A DNA stretch of 64,000 nt. Source: Desulfurella amilsii (GTDB lineage: Bacteria; Campylobacterota_A; Desulfurellia; Desulfurellales; Desulfurellaceae). The notes under the pieces are model-generated. The model was not told the origin of the DNA. It did no database searches and saw nothing but the letters and a program-made list of their open reading frames with translations. The translations under genes and the position numbers were made by a program. This document shows, in pieces, positions 1 through 7,210 of this stretch. Numbering within the stretch: position 1 is the stretch's first letter; each line of letters starts with the position of its first letter. The stretch spans positions 372,001 to 436,000 of the forward strand of contig NZ_MDSU01000018.1 of the NCBI RefSeq assembly GCF_002119425.1, written 5' to 3'.

Positions 1-389
1 TACCTGGCGTTTTTTAAAACATACGGCGCTTTAGACATATTTTCTGCGCCGCCAGCTAGCACAATCTCACTGTCGCCAAGCATAATAGAACCAGCACCAA
101 GCATAATGGCTTTTAAGCCAGAGCCGCAGACCTTATTGATTGTCATTGCATGCACTTTATAGGGAAGGCCTGCATAAATCATAGCTTGCCTTGCTGGAGC
201 CTGACCCACACCACCACTTAGAACTTCTCCCATTATAATTTCGTCTACATCATCGCCTACAATATTTGTGTGCTTAAGCAGCTCTTTAATTACCTCACTT
301 GCAAGCAATGGTGCTTCCACACCAGCTAGCGCTCCACCGAAAGAACCAAAAGGCGTACGTAATGCTTCTACCACGTAGACTTCTCTCAT
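1..389 (-). CDS. Acetyl-CoA acetyltransferase (thiolase), N-terminal part, cut by the window edge
   Basis: About 129 N-terminal residues are present and the rest lies beyond position 1. The protein begins MREVYVVEALRTPFGSFGG, the usual opening of type II thiolases, and carries the nucleophilic cysteine at residue 88 in INKVCGSGLKA. Thiolases condense two acetyl-CoA to acetoacetyl-CoA or cleave beta-ketoacyl-CoA. The ATG follows an AAGGAGG ribosome site. It overlaps the stop of a small upstream ORF as ATGA, so translation may be coupled. The etfBA genes upstream on the same strand suggest a role in beta-oxidation or its reversal. The family assignment is firm. The direction of flux is inference. 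Confidence 0.93.
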   Translation of the reverse strand, partial: MREVYVVEALRTPFGSFGGALAGVEAPLLASEVIKELLKHTNIVGDDVDEIIMGEVLSGGVGQAPARQAMIYAGLPYKVHAMTINKVCGSGLKAIMLGAGSIMLGDSEIVLAGGAENMSKAPYVLKNAR

Positions 390-583
390 AAAACCTCCTT
401 GTTTATTAAATTTATTGCTATCAGTTTAGTATCATTGGTATAATAAGCTAAAAAAATTACTATTATTTCCAAAAATTCAGCAAGAAGAAGGTCCGCTAAA
501 AGTATATATTTATGGTTATATCTTTTCTTTTTCGTTTTTGAAAGTAATTTCTTGTTTTTAATTCTTTTTTTAAATTCACTCAT
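386..583 (-). CDS. Small predicted single-pass membrane protein, 65 aa, unknown
   Basis: I do not recognise this protein. It has a very basic N-terminus (MSEFKKRIKNKKLLSKTKKK) followed by one hydrophobic stretch at about residues 26-47, which predicts a single membrane segment with the basic end in the cytoplasm. It is probably real for three reasons. A strong ribosome site (GGGGAGGT) sits 4 nt before the ATG. Its TGA overlaps the thiolase ATG as ATGA. A palindrome lies just upstream where an operator would be expected. It could still be an accidental frame in the leader of the thiolase gene. No function is assigned. Confidence 0.5.
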   Translation of the reverse strand: MSEFKKRIKNKKLLSKTKKKRYNHKYILLADLLLAEFLEIIVIFLAYYTNDTKLIAINLINKEVL

Positions 584-599
584 AATACCTCCCCTTTAC

Positions 600-622
600 G
601 TTAGTTTTACATACAAACTAAC
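600..622. promoter_or_regulatory. Palindrome upstream of the small ORF/thiolase unit, possible operator
   Basis: Arms GTTAGTTT and AAACTAAC are perfect 8-bp inverted repeats separated by 7 nt. The site lies 17 nt upstream of the small ORF start on the reverse strand. An adjacent TTTACGT (about 596-602) resembles half of the putative MerR site in front of etfB. There is no T-tract, so it looks like an operator rather than a terminator. The regulator is unknown. Confidence 0.4.
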
Positions 623-661
623 ACAAAGGGGAGAGAAAGTCAAGTATAATTTAATAATTAC

Positions 662-1573
662 CTATTTAGTTAATTTACTTGTTAGCATAGGTATAAACTC
701 CAACAAATCAGCCGCTACAAATACATCTGCAACTTCTGCTATAGGTGCATCTTTGTCTTTGTTAATTGCGACAATGAAGTTTGATTTTTTCATACCAACC
801 AAGTGTTGTATAGCACCTGATATGCCACATGCAATATAGAGTTTTGGGGCAACAGTCTGACCAGTTGTCCCAACCTGATAGCTCTCATCAAGCCAACCTG
901 CATCTACTACCGGCCTTGAAGCACCAAGTTCTCCTTTTAGAGCTTTTGCTAAGCTTCTTACAATTTCAATGTTTTCTTTTTTGCCAACCCCTCTTCCAGC
1001 TGATATTATAACTTCGGCCTTTGTTAAATCAACGCCAGTTTTTTCTGCAACCTCATAGCCTTGAAACTCTAAATTTGTATCCTCTTCTGTGTAATCGAAA
1101 GGCTCAATTTGAGCAGTATTGTTTTTAAGCGGGGCAAATGCTCCAGACTGTAGAGTAAGGACAGCCTTTGGGGTATTGGGTTTTACTTTTCTTCTTAGCT
1201 TTGCGTTACAAAAAGGCACAATATACTCACCGTTATCTACATCTATGACTTCAGATATCTGGCCTGCCCTTAGGGCTGCTGCTAGCCTTGGCGCTAAGTC
1301 CCAGCCATATGAGGAGTGGCTAAATACAACTACATCTGGGTTTTCTTTTTCTACTAACTTTAATATCAAACCTTTGTGTACTTTGGGGTTATAATCTTTT
1401 GCCTTGCTTATATCTGCTATGTATACTTTGCCATCATACTCTGGCTTTACATCAAGTGGCGCTACCATAAAGCCCACTGAACTTGCACCAATTTTGTTTG
1501 CAAAACCCACAAGTTCATAGAAAGATTCATCTATGTGTCCATTTTTGTATTCACCGATTAATAGTGCTTTCAT
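662..1573 (-). CDS. etfA: Electron transfer flavoprotein alpha subunit
   Basis: The 303-residue protein has the two-part EtfA layout. An N-terminal Rossmann-like half precedes a C-terminal FAD-binding domain that begins near VIISAGRGVG and contains the conserved SRPVVDAGW and QVGTTGQTVAPKLYIACGIS segments. With EtfB it forms the soluble heterodimer that accepts electrons from acyl-CoA dehydrogenases and related flavoenzymes. It lies 13 bp downstream of etfB with an AGGAGG site 6 nt before the ATG, so it is the second gene of an etfBA operon. The nearby thiolase fits fatty-acid or short-chain acyl-CoA metabolism. Confidence 0.95.
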   Translation of the reverse strand: MKALLIGEYKNGHIDESFYELVGFANKIGASSVGFMVAPLDVKPEYDGKVYIADISKAKDYNPKVHKGLILKLVEKENPDVVVFSHSSYGWDLAPRLAAALRAGQISEVIDVDNGEYIVPFCNAKLRRKVKPNTPKAVLTLQSGAFAPLKNNTAQIEPFDYTEEDTNLEFQGYEVAEKTGVDLTKAEVIISAGRGVGKKENIEIVRSLAKALKGELGASRPVVDAGWLDESYQVGTTGQTVAPKLYIACGISGAIQHLVGMKKSNFIVAINKDKDAPIAEVADVFVAADLLEFIPMLTSKLTK

Positions 1574-1586
1574 ATCATACCTCCTA

Positions 1587-2360
1587 CTACCTTAAAACCT
1601 GTGTTTTTTCTTTGAGTATACTTATTAGTTTATCTGCTACTTCATCAGCTTTGCCTTCAAGGAGTATACCGCCTTTTTTCTTTTCTGGTATATAGGCCTG
1701 CAGATTTACAACCTTTGGCTGTTCATTTAAAAGATCGTTTACATTTATAGTATTTAGTTCTTTCTTTTTTGCTTTCATGATATTGGGTAGTGTTGGGTAT
1801 CTTACAGTATTTAAACCAAGCTGACAGGTTAAAATTACAGGCAACTTTACAGATATTTTTGCTTTTATGCCACCTTCTAGCTCTCTTTTAACATTTACTT
1901 TTGACTCTTGGTGCTCAAAACCAACAATAGTCGTTACACAATTATAACCTAATAATTCAGATAAAATGGGCCCTACCTGAGCAGAAGCCCTATCTTGAGA
2001 CTGCATACCCAAAAAAACTATGTCAAAGTTTTTATCTTTCGCATAGTTTGCAATAATTGTAGCAATCTGAAGGGGATCCTTTTCATGAGAGTCATTATCC
2101 AGCACATGTACACCTTTATCTATCCCAATAGCTAGTGCTTTTCTTATGACTTCTTTAGTACGTTCCGGGCCAATAGAGAGTGCCACAACTTCTGCATTGC
2201 CTAGCTTTTCTTTAAGTCTAACTGCTTCTTCAATGGCATACTCATCGTACTCGTTGATTTTAAATGTTAGGTCTGATTGATCATACCATTGTCCATCACT
2301 TGAGATTTTAAACTTCGATTCCATATCTGGAACCTGTTTAATGCAAACCAAAATGTTCAT
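1587..2360 (-). CDS. etfB: Electron transfer flavoprotein beta subunit
   Basis: The 257-residue protein starts MNILVCIKQVPD, the classic EtfB opening, and includes the AMP/adenine-binding core and the family signature region around GLNTVRYPTLPNIMKAKKKE. Its length is normal. EtfB carries AMP or a second flavin and docks the partner dehydrogenase. AAAGGAGGTTAGC precedes the ATG. It is the first gene of the etfBA unit and diverges from the MerR-type regulator at 2526. A LiuR-like palindrome between them suggests that this regulator controls it. Confidence 0.95.
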   Translation of the reverse strand: MNILVCIKQVPDMESKFKISSDGQWYDQSDLTFKINEYDEYAIEEAVRLKEKLGNAEVVALSIGPERTKEVIRKALAIGIDKGVHVLDNDSHEKDPLQIATIIANYAKDKNFDIVFLGMQSQDRASAQVGPILSELLGYNCVTTIVGFEHQESKVNVKRELEGGIKAKISVKLPVILTCQLGLNTVRYPTLPNIMKAKKKELNTINVNDLLNEQPKVVNLQAYIPEKKKGGILLEGKADEVADKLISILKEKTQVLR

Positions 2361-2423
2361 GCTAACCTCCTTTTAAGAAAAACCTACTTAATTAAAATAT
2401 TAACTATAAATATTTTACAATAT

Positions 2424-2439
2424 CTTACGTAAATGTCAA
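2424..2439. promoter_or_regulatory. Candidate MerR (LiuR-like) operator between etfB and the regulator gene
   Basis: The imperfect palindrome CTTACGTAAATGTCAA is centred on TTACGTAA and resembles, from memory, the TTTACGT-NN-ACGTAAA type of site used by LiuR-type MerR regulators of acyl-CoA catabolism. A second half site, TTAACGTAAG, lies at about 2505-2514 just before the regulator gene. The site sits between two divergent genes, where one operator could serve both. Confidence 0.45.
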
Positions 2440-2462
2440 GCCAAAATTTATTTATTTTTCTA

Positions 2463-2491
2463 TTGACAAACTAGATTTAGTATGATAGATA
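2463..2491 (+). promoter_or_regulatory. Sigma70 promoter of the MerR-type regulator
   Basis: TTGACA at 2463-2468 and TAGATA at 2486-2491 are separated by 17 nt. This is a normal spacer, not the 19-20 nt spacer of classic MerR-activated promoters, so the promoter looks repressible rather than twist-activated. Confidence 0.6.
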
Positions 2492-2525
2492 TAAATTATG
2501 ATTTTTAACGTAAGAGTGAGTAGAG

Positions 2526-2924
2526 ATGAATAACATTAACAATGAAGAATATTTTCAAATTGGAGAAGTTTCTAAAAAACTAGGTATAACTCCTAGAACT
2601 ATAAGGTATTATGAAGAGTTTGGTTTGTTAGATCCCCCGCTGCGCATAGAAAACGGCATAAGACTATACTCTAATGAAGACATAAGGCGCATTAAATTTA
2701 TTTTAAAATTAAAAGAGTTGGGCTTAACATTAAAAGAGATGTTAGAACTTGCAGATATTTATAACCAGCACAAGCAATCACTAATCATTATGCCAAAGCT
2801 AATTGAAATATTAGACGACCATATTGACAAAATTGATAGCAGAATTACTAAACTTGCATCTCTCAGAAATGACATTGTAGAATATAGAAAACGCATTTTA
2901 ACCATAATTGAAGAAAATAAATAA
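2526..2924 (+). CDS. MerR-family transcriptional regulator without metal-binding cysteines
   Basis: The 132-residue protein has a winged-helix MerR DNA-binding domain at residues 10-80 (QIGEVSKKLGITPRTIRYYEEFGLL, conserved RLYSNEDIRRIKFI) and a C-terminal dimerisation helix. It has no cysteine, which argues against metal or redox sensing. The shortest metabolic MerR proteins of this kind (LiuR type) control acyl-CoA degradation. Two downstream genes on the same strand encode a fatty-acid-binding-fold protein and an acyl-CoA thioesterase, and the divergent neighbour is etfBA. I infer a regulator of acyl-CoA metabolism. The MerR family call is firm and the ligand is unknown. Confidence 0.85.
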   Translation: MNNINNEEYFQIGEVSKKLGITPRTIRYYEEFGLLDPPLRIENGIRLYSNEDIRRIKFILKLKELGLTLKEMLELADIYNQHKQSLIIMPKLIEILDDHIDKIDSRITKLASLRNDIVEYRKRILTIIEENK

Positions 2925-2940
2925 AAGCGGGGGGTTTAAA

Positions 2941-3501
2941 ATGAAGAGAGTATTGCTGGTAATGCTTGGCGTGCTTTTTTTGTCAAAATCTGCATTGGCA
3001 GTCAACGTAGAAGGTATAAATGTAAAGAACACATTGTTGGTAAATTCAAAACAATTACAATTAAACGGTTATGGAATAAGACATTATAGTTTCCTTGGTA
3101 TAAAAATTTATATAGGTGCTTTATATACGCAAGAAAAGGTCCATTCAACAGAGCAACTTTTATCATCTAAACAAGATAAAGCAATTGTTATGTATTTTCT
3201 CTACCCAAATGTAAGTAAAAATAAGATAGTAGGTGCGTTTAAAGAAGGATTTAGAGATAATTTCTCTTCAATTTTAGGCACAAATGAAGAAAAAAGTTTT
3301 CTTGAACTGTTTAAGCATAGTGCAAAAAAAGGCGATTCGATTGAAATAGCTTTGCTAGAAAATGGCAACACACAAGTATATGAAAACAACTCTTTAATTG
3401 GCCAAATTCAATCACCAGAGCTTCAAAAAGCTATACTGATGGTTTACTTTGGGCCAAAGCCACCTGATAAATCAATGAAAGAGGGAATGCTTGGGAAATG
3501 A
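2941..3501 (+). CDS. Secreted chalcone-isomerase-like protein
   Basis: The 186-residue protein carries a signal peptide (MKRVLLVMLGVLFLSKSALA) and matches the bacterial chalcone isomerase-like family in features such as LQLNGYGIRHYSFLGIKIY, then YIGALY and a later FKEGFRDNF segment. Bacterial members are periplasmic and some relatives bind fatty acids. No isomerase activity can be claimed. I chose the ATG at 2941 because it follows a GGGGGG ribosome site and begins the signal peptide. An in-frame ATG at 2908 overlaps the regulator gene and would mask the signal. It lies in an operon with the MerR regulator and overlaps the thioesterase start by 4 bp. Confidence 0.8.
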   Translation: MKRVLLVMLGVLFLSKSALAVNVEGINVKNTLLVNSKQLQLNGYGIRHYSFLGIKIYIGALYTQEKVHSTEQLLSSKQDKAIVMYFLYPNVSKNKIVGAFKEGFRDNFSSILGTNEEKSFLELFKHSAKKGDSIEIALLENGNTQVYENNSLIGQIQSPELQKAILMVYFGPKPPDKSMKEGMLGK

Positions 3502-3878
3502 TGGTAGAAATTCAAAAACGATTCAGTGATTTTGACATGTATGGTCACGTCAACAGCGTTGTGTATTTTTCTTACTTTGAGTATGCACGCATTCAGGCAT
3601 TAGGAGAAATTTTTGAAAACGTTGCAGACACAATTTGGTTTGTAGTAGCAAAACAATCATGCGATTATTTAGAGCCTATTTTGTTTAAAGATCTAGTATT
3701 TGTCGAGATAAAAATTGCTAAAATTGGCAAATCAAGCTTTGATTTGGAATATATTGTAAAAAATGATCACAAATTATTTGCAAAAGGATTTACCACGCTT
3801 GTTGCAATAGATAAAAATACAAAAAAAGCTACACCTCTTAATCAAGATATACAAAACTACCTTTCAAAAATCTCCTAA
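3498..3878 (+). CDS. Acyl-CoA thioesterase, 4-hydroxybenzoyl-CoA thioesterase (hotdog) family
   Basis: The 126-residue protein has the hotdog-fold signature near the N-terminus (RFSDFDMYGHVNSVVYFSYFE), with the aspartate and the GHVNN-like turn typical of the FadM/YbgC branch. Such enzymes hydrolyse acyl-CoA thioesters in the cytoplasm. The ATG overlaps the stop of the preceding gene (ATGA), and a second ATG follows directly at 3501. It is the last gene of the MerR-led operon and is followed by a terminator. Substrate chain length cannot be read from the sequence. Confidence 0.85.
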   Translation: MMVEIQKRFSDFDMYGHVNSVVYFSYFEYARIQALGEIFENVADTIWFVVAKQSCDYLEPILFKDLVFVEIKIAKIGKSSFDLEYIVKNDHKLFAKGFTTLVAIDKNTKKATPLNQDIQNYLSKIS

Positions 3879-3887
3879 ACCCACTTG

Positions 3888-3913
3888 AAAAGTCCTGGGT
3901 TAGCAGGATTTTT
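3888..3913. terminator. Bidirectional hairpin terminator between the thioesterase gene and mazG
   Basis: The stem AAAAGTCCTG/CAGGATTTTT is 10 bp with one G-T pair and a 6-nt loop. It lies between two convergent genes, with T-rich flanks on both strands. Confidence 0.75.
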
Positions 3914-3939
3914 CAGATTTAACTAATAAAATAATGAAT

Positions 3940-4689
3940 TTAGGTTTTAACCTTTGACTCACCCCAAAGCTTATTTAGTACACTCAATGAAGCATTTTTA
4001 AAGTCGCCATTTAGTTCTTTTTCGATATATTCAAATCTCTGAACTATTTTATCTACTGACAAATGCAGAGCTTCTTGTGGATCAATATCAAAAAAACGAG
4101 CTAGATTTACCAAGCTAAAAACTACATCGCCTAACTCTTCACTTTTTTGCTCTTTCGTTTTAGATTTTTTTAACTCTTCTAACTCTTCGTAGATTTTACT
4201 AAAAATATCTTGAATATCCTCAAAATCAAAGCCAACCTTAGATAACCTCTTTTGAACTTTATAAGCCCTCAAAAGTGCTGGCATTCTTTTTGGTATGCCA
4301 TCTAAGAGTGAATCCTTTTCTGTTTGCTTGATATCATCCCATTGAGATAAAACCTCTTCTTTAGTATTAAGCTGTTTTTCACCAAATACATGCGGGTGAC
4401 GCCTTATTAGCTTGTTTATAAGGTTATCAACTACATCAACTAAACTAAACTCACCATTTTGATTTTTGATCACACAGTGAAAAATCACCTGAAGCATACA
4501 ATCGCCTAATTCTTCTATAATTTTTTTATTATCATCTTCTTCTAAAGCTTCGTAAAGTTCAAAAGCTTCTTCTATTAAATCATTTTTTATGGACTGATTT
4601 GTTTGCTCTCTATCCCACGGACACTCTTTTCTTAAACGCTCAACAATTTTCACAAGCTCATTAAATTTTGCAGCATATACATCACACAT
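3940..4689 (-). CDS. mazG: Nucleoside triphosphate pyrophosphohydrolase MazG
   Basis: The 249-residue protein contains two MazG repeats. The first has CPWDREQTNQSIKNDLIEEAFEL with its EEAFE-E metal-binding pattern (about 20-110), and the second has EELGDVVFSLVNLARF (about 150-240). MazG hydrolyses NTPs to NMP and pyrophosphate and so cleans nucleotide pools and lowers ppGpp. The length is close to the E. coli protein. AAGGAG precedes the ATG. No toxin-antitoxin partner is adjacent. The gene stands alone, convergent with the MerR operon and divergent from the iron exporter gene. Confidence 0.93.
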   Translation of the reverse strand: MCDVYAAKFNELVKIVERLRKECPWDREQTNQSIKNDLIEEAFELYEALEEDDNKKIIEELGDCMLQVIFHCVIKNQNGEFSLVDVVDNLINKLIRRHPHVFGEKQLNTKEEVLSQWDDIKQTEKDSLLDGIPKRMPALLRAYKVQKRLSKVGFDFEDIQDIFSKIYEELEELKKSKTKEQKSEELGDVVFSLVNLARFFDIDPQEALHLSVDKIVQRFEYIEKELNGDFKNASLSVLNKLWGESKVKT

Positions 4690-4705
4690 AAAAACTCCTT
4701 ATGGC

Positions 4706-4734
4706 TTGACAAATAAACGTTCATTTTGTATGAA
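4706..4734 (+). promoter_or_regulatory. Sigma70 promoter of the ferritin-like/CCC1 gene with an overlapping small palindrome
   Basis: TTGACA at 4706-4711 and TATGAA at 4729-4734 are spaced by 17 nt. The -10 lies inside the inverted repeat TTCAT-N5-ATGAA (4720-4734), a possible operator. It does not look like a standard Fur box. Confidence 0.65.
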
Positions 4735-4755
4735 TTATACACGAAAGGAAAAAAA

Positions 4756-5838
4756 ATGGAAAATTTTTTAAACCTCATTGAAAAATTCTATCAAGGAGAG
4801 ATAAACGACTATTATTTGTATTTAAAATTATCTAAATCTCAAAAAGACGCAGAGCTAAAAAAACGTCTGTATGAGATTGCCCAAATAGAAAAAAATCACT
4901 CGCTATTTTGGAAAAAAATTGCCCTAAAATACAATTTAACACTAAAAGACAAAATAAACACACCTAAAATTAAAATCTCAGCTTTTTTGCAAAAAATTAT
5001 ATCTGCTGCAATCATTGTATCTTTGCTAGAAGCTGGTGAGAACTCAACTGTAAAAGAATACTACGACTTTTTAAAATCAAGTGCCCTGGATGAAAAAGAA
5101 AAATCAGTTTTGAAAAACATTGTTCTAGAAGAAATTGAACATGAAAGTATATTTAAAAAAGAATCAAAAAAATTTGGAGCTAACAATGTAAGGGATTTTA
5201 TACTTGGCATGAATGATGGAATCGTTGAGATTTTGGGTACTGTAGCAGGGCTTAGCGCCGTATACTTTACAAATCCTTTTTTGGTTGGTATAAGTGGCTC
5301 AATCGTAGGCATTGCCGGAGCACTTTCTATGGGTATTGGCGCATTTATCTCTGTAAGATCTCAAAGGCAAATTGCCCAAAGTAAAAACGAAAGAAATGAG
5401 ATGCTCTTTAGTGTTGCTCCAAAGCGCGCTTTTGAAGTACTAAAAGATGAGCTCATTGAGTCAAATATTGACGAAAATATAGCTACTGAAGTTACAAATA
5501 AATTGCAAGACTCTAAAGTTGACCTATCAAAATTTCTTACGCAAGAAGTAGAAGAAAATGAGATAAAATCGGGATTTTTTACAGCAATTGCATACTTAAT
5601 TGGCGTGTTGTTTCCTGTCACACCGTTTTTTATCTTTAAAACTTCAATGAGTGCTTTGCCCTTCTCTATCTTACTTGCGTTTTTGGCATTATCCACAGTA
5701 GGGGCTATTGTATCAATTGTATCTGGCATATCTATTAGAAAAAAAGTATTCGAGATGGTTGCTTCATCATTTTTTGCAGCAGCGTTTTCTTTTGGTTTTG
5801 GAAAACTAATGCAAATCCTGTTTCATCTGAGTGCGTGA
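4756..5838 (+). CDS. Membrane-bound ferritin: rubrerythrin-like domain fused to a CCC1/VIT1 iron transporter
   Basis: The 360-residue protein has a soluble four-helix ferritin/rubrerythrin-like N-terminus (about 1-135) with acidic and histidine ligands in segments such as EIAQIEKNHSLFW and EEIEHESIF. A CCC1/VIT1 transporter follows, opening with FILGMNDGIVEILGTVAGL and containing about five membrane helices. Fusions of this type (MbfA) export iron from the cytoplasm or store it away, and protect against iron and peroxide stress. The ATG at 4756 follows GAAAGGAA. An upstream in-frame TTG lies inside the promoter, so it was rejected. The feoAB ferrous uptake genes are about 15 kb away. Confidence 0.88.
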   Translation: MENFLNLIEKFYQGEINDYYLYLKLSKSQKDAELKKRLYEIAQIEKNHSLFWKKIALKYNLTLKDKINTPKIKISAFLQKIISAAIIVSLLEAGENSTVKEYYDFLKSSALDEKEKSVLKNIVLEEIEHESIFKKESKKFGANNVRDFILGMNDGIVEILGTVAGLSAVYFTNPFLVGISGSIVGIAGALSMGIGAFISVRSQRQIAQSKNERNEMLFSVAPKRAFEVLKDELIESNIDENIATEVTNKLQDSKVDLSKFLTQEVEENEIKSGFFTAIAYLIGVLFPVTPFFIFKTSMSALPFSILLAFLALSTVGAIVSIVSGISIRKKVFEMVASSFFAAAFSFGFGKLMQILFHLSA

Positions 5839-6045
5839 TTGCTGTAATTCTAAATAGGCATTATATGCATTTTTACAATCCTGGTTTTCGTACATGAGTT
5901 TGCCGTAGTTTTGCTTGCAGTAATTAAATCTTTCAACACATTTTTGCGGATGAGATAAATAATATTCTTTAGAATGATACTCGTGACATGCGCTAAGCAA
6001 AAACGGCAAACACATAAGCATAATTAATTTTAATTTTTTTATCAT
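5806..6045 (-). CDS. EexN-like small lipoprotein
   Basis: The 79-residue protein has a lipoprotein signal ending in LLSAC (cysteine 20). The short mature domain has three cysteines and the pattern KEYYLSHP, then C-x6-C and later a C-x-NA motif, which resembles the EexN family. The founding members are entry-exclusion lipoproteins of conjugative plasmids, but chromosomal relatives are common and uncharacterised. The gene lies 4 bp after pncA in the same orientation and overlaps the 3' end of the convergent iron exporter gene by 33 bp. The lipoprotein call is firm and the family call moderate. Confidence 0.7.
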   Translation of the reverse strand: MIKKLKLIMLMCLPFLLSACHEYHSKEYYLSHPQKCVERFNYCKQNYGKLMYENQDCKNAYNAYLELQQSRTQMKQDLH

Positions 6046-6049
6046 TTTT

Positions 6050-6640
6050 TTACTTTAAAGATTGAGTTATATTGTTTAAATTTATTAAAATAGCACCCGC
6101 TCTCAACATTTTATTAATTGATTTTTTTTCATCATCTGGTTTAATATTTACAGCTTTTGAAGCATCTGATAAAAAAAACACGGTATAGTCTAAAGAAAGT
6201 GCATCTAAAACTGTTGCTTTTACACAATAATCCGTAGCAAGACCGCCTACAAATAAACGCCTAATTTTTAAATTTTTTAACTTGTTATCAAGGTCTGTAC
6301 CATCAAAACCAGAATAAGCATCTTTATCGGGATTTGTTGCTTTTGAGATAATAATTGCGTTATCTGGTAATTTTAGCTCTTTATAAAACATTGAGCCAAA
6401 TGTATTTTGAACACAATGAACAGGCCAAATACCTCCAAAATCTTTAAAGGATGAGTGATTTTTAGGGTGCCAATCTCGAGTTGCAAAAACTGGCCTATCG
6501 TTTTTTTTAACTAGTGCTATATAAATATTAGCTTTCTCTATAATACTGAGTGCATCCGGCACAGCCAAGCTTCCCGTGCAAAAATCATTTTGGATATCAA
6601 CTAAAATCAATGCATCATTTTTAGCAATTGTCAATTTCAT
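6050..6640 (-). CDS. pncA: Nicotinamidase
   Basis: The 196-residue isochorismatase-fold hydrolase keeps the full nicotinamidase set: catalytic D15 (LILVDIQNDF), K100 (IISKATNP) and C139 (GLATDYCVKAT), plus the metal-binding motif D56-x-H58 with H62 (RDWHPKNH). It deamidates nicotinamide to nicotinate for NAD salvage. An AGGTATT ribosome site precedes the ATG. It lies 9 bp after the DUF1874 ring nuclease gene and just before the EexN-like gene, so the three probably form one transcript. De novo NAD genes are found separately at 42.8-46.2 kb. Confidence 0.93.
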   Translation of the reverse strand: MKLTIAKNDALILVDIQNDFCTGSLAVPDALSIIEKANIYIALVKKNDRPVFATRDWHPKNHSSFKDFGGIWPVHCVQNTFGSMFYKELKLPDNAIIISKATNPDKDAYSGFDGTDLDNKLKNLKIRRLFVGGLATDYCVKATVLDALSLDYTVFFLSDASKAVNIKPDDEKKSINKMLRAGAILINLNNITQSLK

Positions 6641-6649
6641 AATACCTGC

Positions 6650-6967
6650 CTACTCCAGTTTTTTTAAAAGACCCAAGGTGTAGTCTTTGCTGCACAACTC
6701 GCTAATACTTAATATTTGCCCTTCTTCTAACCGGGTAAGCAAATGAAATACTACAGCTATATCGCCTTCTTGCATTACAATGGCTACACGGTTGTATTTA
6801 ATCTCAGCTTCCAAAAGATCACTCAAAAGCATTGCAGTTGCCTCATGACCCACAGCAGATATAAAGGTACTACTTTTAAGAATTTTCTTTGCCTGCAAAA
6901 TAGTTATTCTTCTGTACCTAAATAAACCAAAATTTGTTAAAATAGGTCCGTTTAACACATATACCAT
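6650..6967 (-). CDS. DUF1874 viral-type ring nuclease (AcrIII-1/Crn2, STIV B116 family)
   Basis: From the ATG at 6967 the protein has 105 residues and the complete family pattern: MVYVLNGPILTNFG start, FISAVGHEATAMLLSDLL with the conserved catalytic-type histidine at residue 41, then EIKYNRVAIVMQEGD and LLTRLEEGQILS. Characterised members cut the cyclic tetra-adenylate messenger of type III CRISPR systems. The viral ones act as anti-CRISPR proteins and Crn2 forms occur in CRISPR loci. No CRISPR array or cas gene is in the window. The start is chosen by family alignment. The long frame continues upstream to 7081, but the promoter overlaps that part. It is first in an operon with pncA. Its substrate here is inferred, not shown. 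Confidence 0.88.
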   Translation of the reverse strand: MVYVLNGPILTNFGLFRYRRITILQAKKILKSSTFISAVGHEATAMLLSDLLEAEIKYNRVAIVMQEGDIAVVFHLLTRLEEGQILSISELCSKDYTLGLLKKLE

Positions 6968-6974
6968 AATGTGT

Positions 6975-7002
6975 ATAGTAGCAAATTTCAACAGAATTTC
7001 AA
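6975..7002 (-). promoter_or_regulatory. Promoter giving a leaderless ring nuclease mRNA
   Basis: TTGAAA (7002-6997) and TACTAT (6980-6975) are spaced by 16 nt. Only 7 nt separate the -10 box from the ATG at 6967, so transcription should start at or next to the ATG. No ribosome site is visible. Confidence 0.6.
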
Positions 7003-7210
7003 TATCAAAAAAATTTTTTGAAATTAAACTTTGCAAAAACACCATTACATAAAATAATGACAAATTTGAAATGCATAGCAAACGATTTATTTAAAAAAGC
7101 AAAAAATGTTGCAGATAAGTACAATTGCTGCTACAAAAGGAGGGCTATAATCAAAGGGTTTATAATTTGTTTTGCAAACGCAAGGCTATGTACTAAAAAT
7201 TAAAAAATGC

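Noticed and set aside
3940-4689. mazG as part of a toxin-antitoxin unit
   Set aside because: The gene stands alone with a terminator at its end, and no mazEF-like ORF is adjacent.
7131-7160. AGGAGG motif followed by TATAAT
   Set aside because: No start codon follows at a suitable distance. It looks like part of an intergenic region rather than a gene start.
7054-7203. Open frame upstream of the small secreted protein gene
   Set aside because: It overlaps the ring nuclease promoter and has no ribosome site or recognisable features, so it is probably chance.
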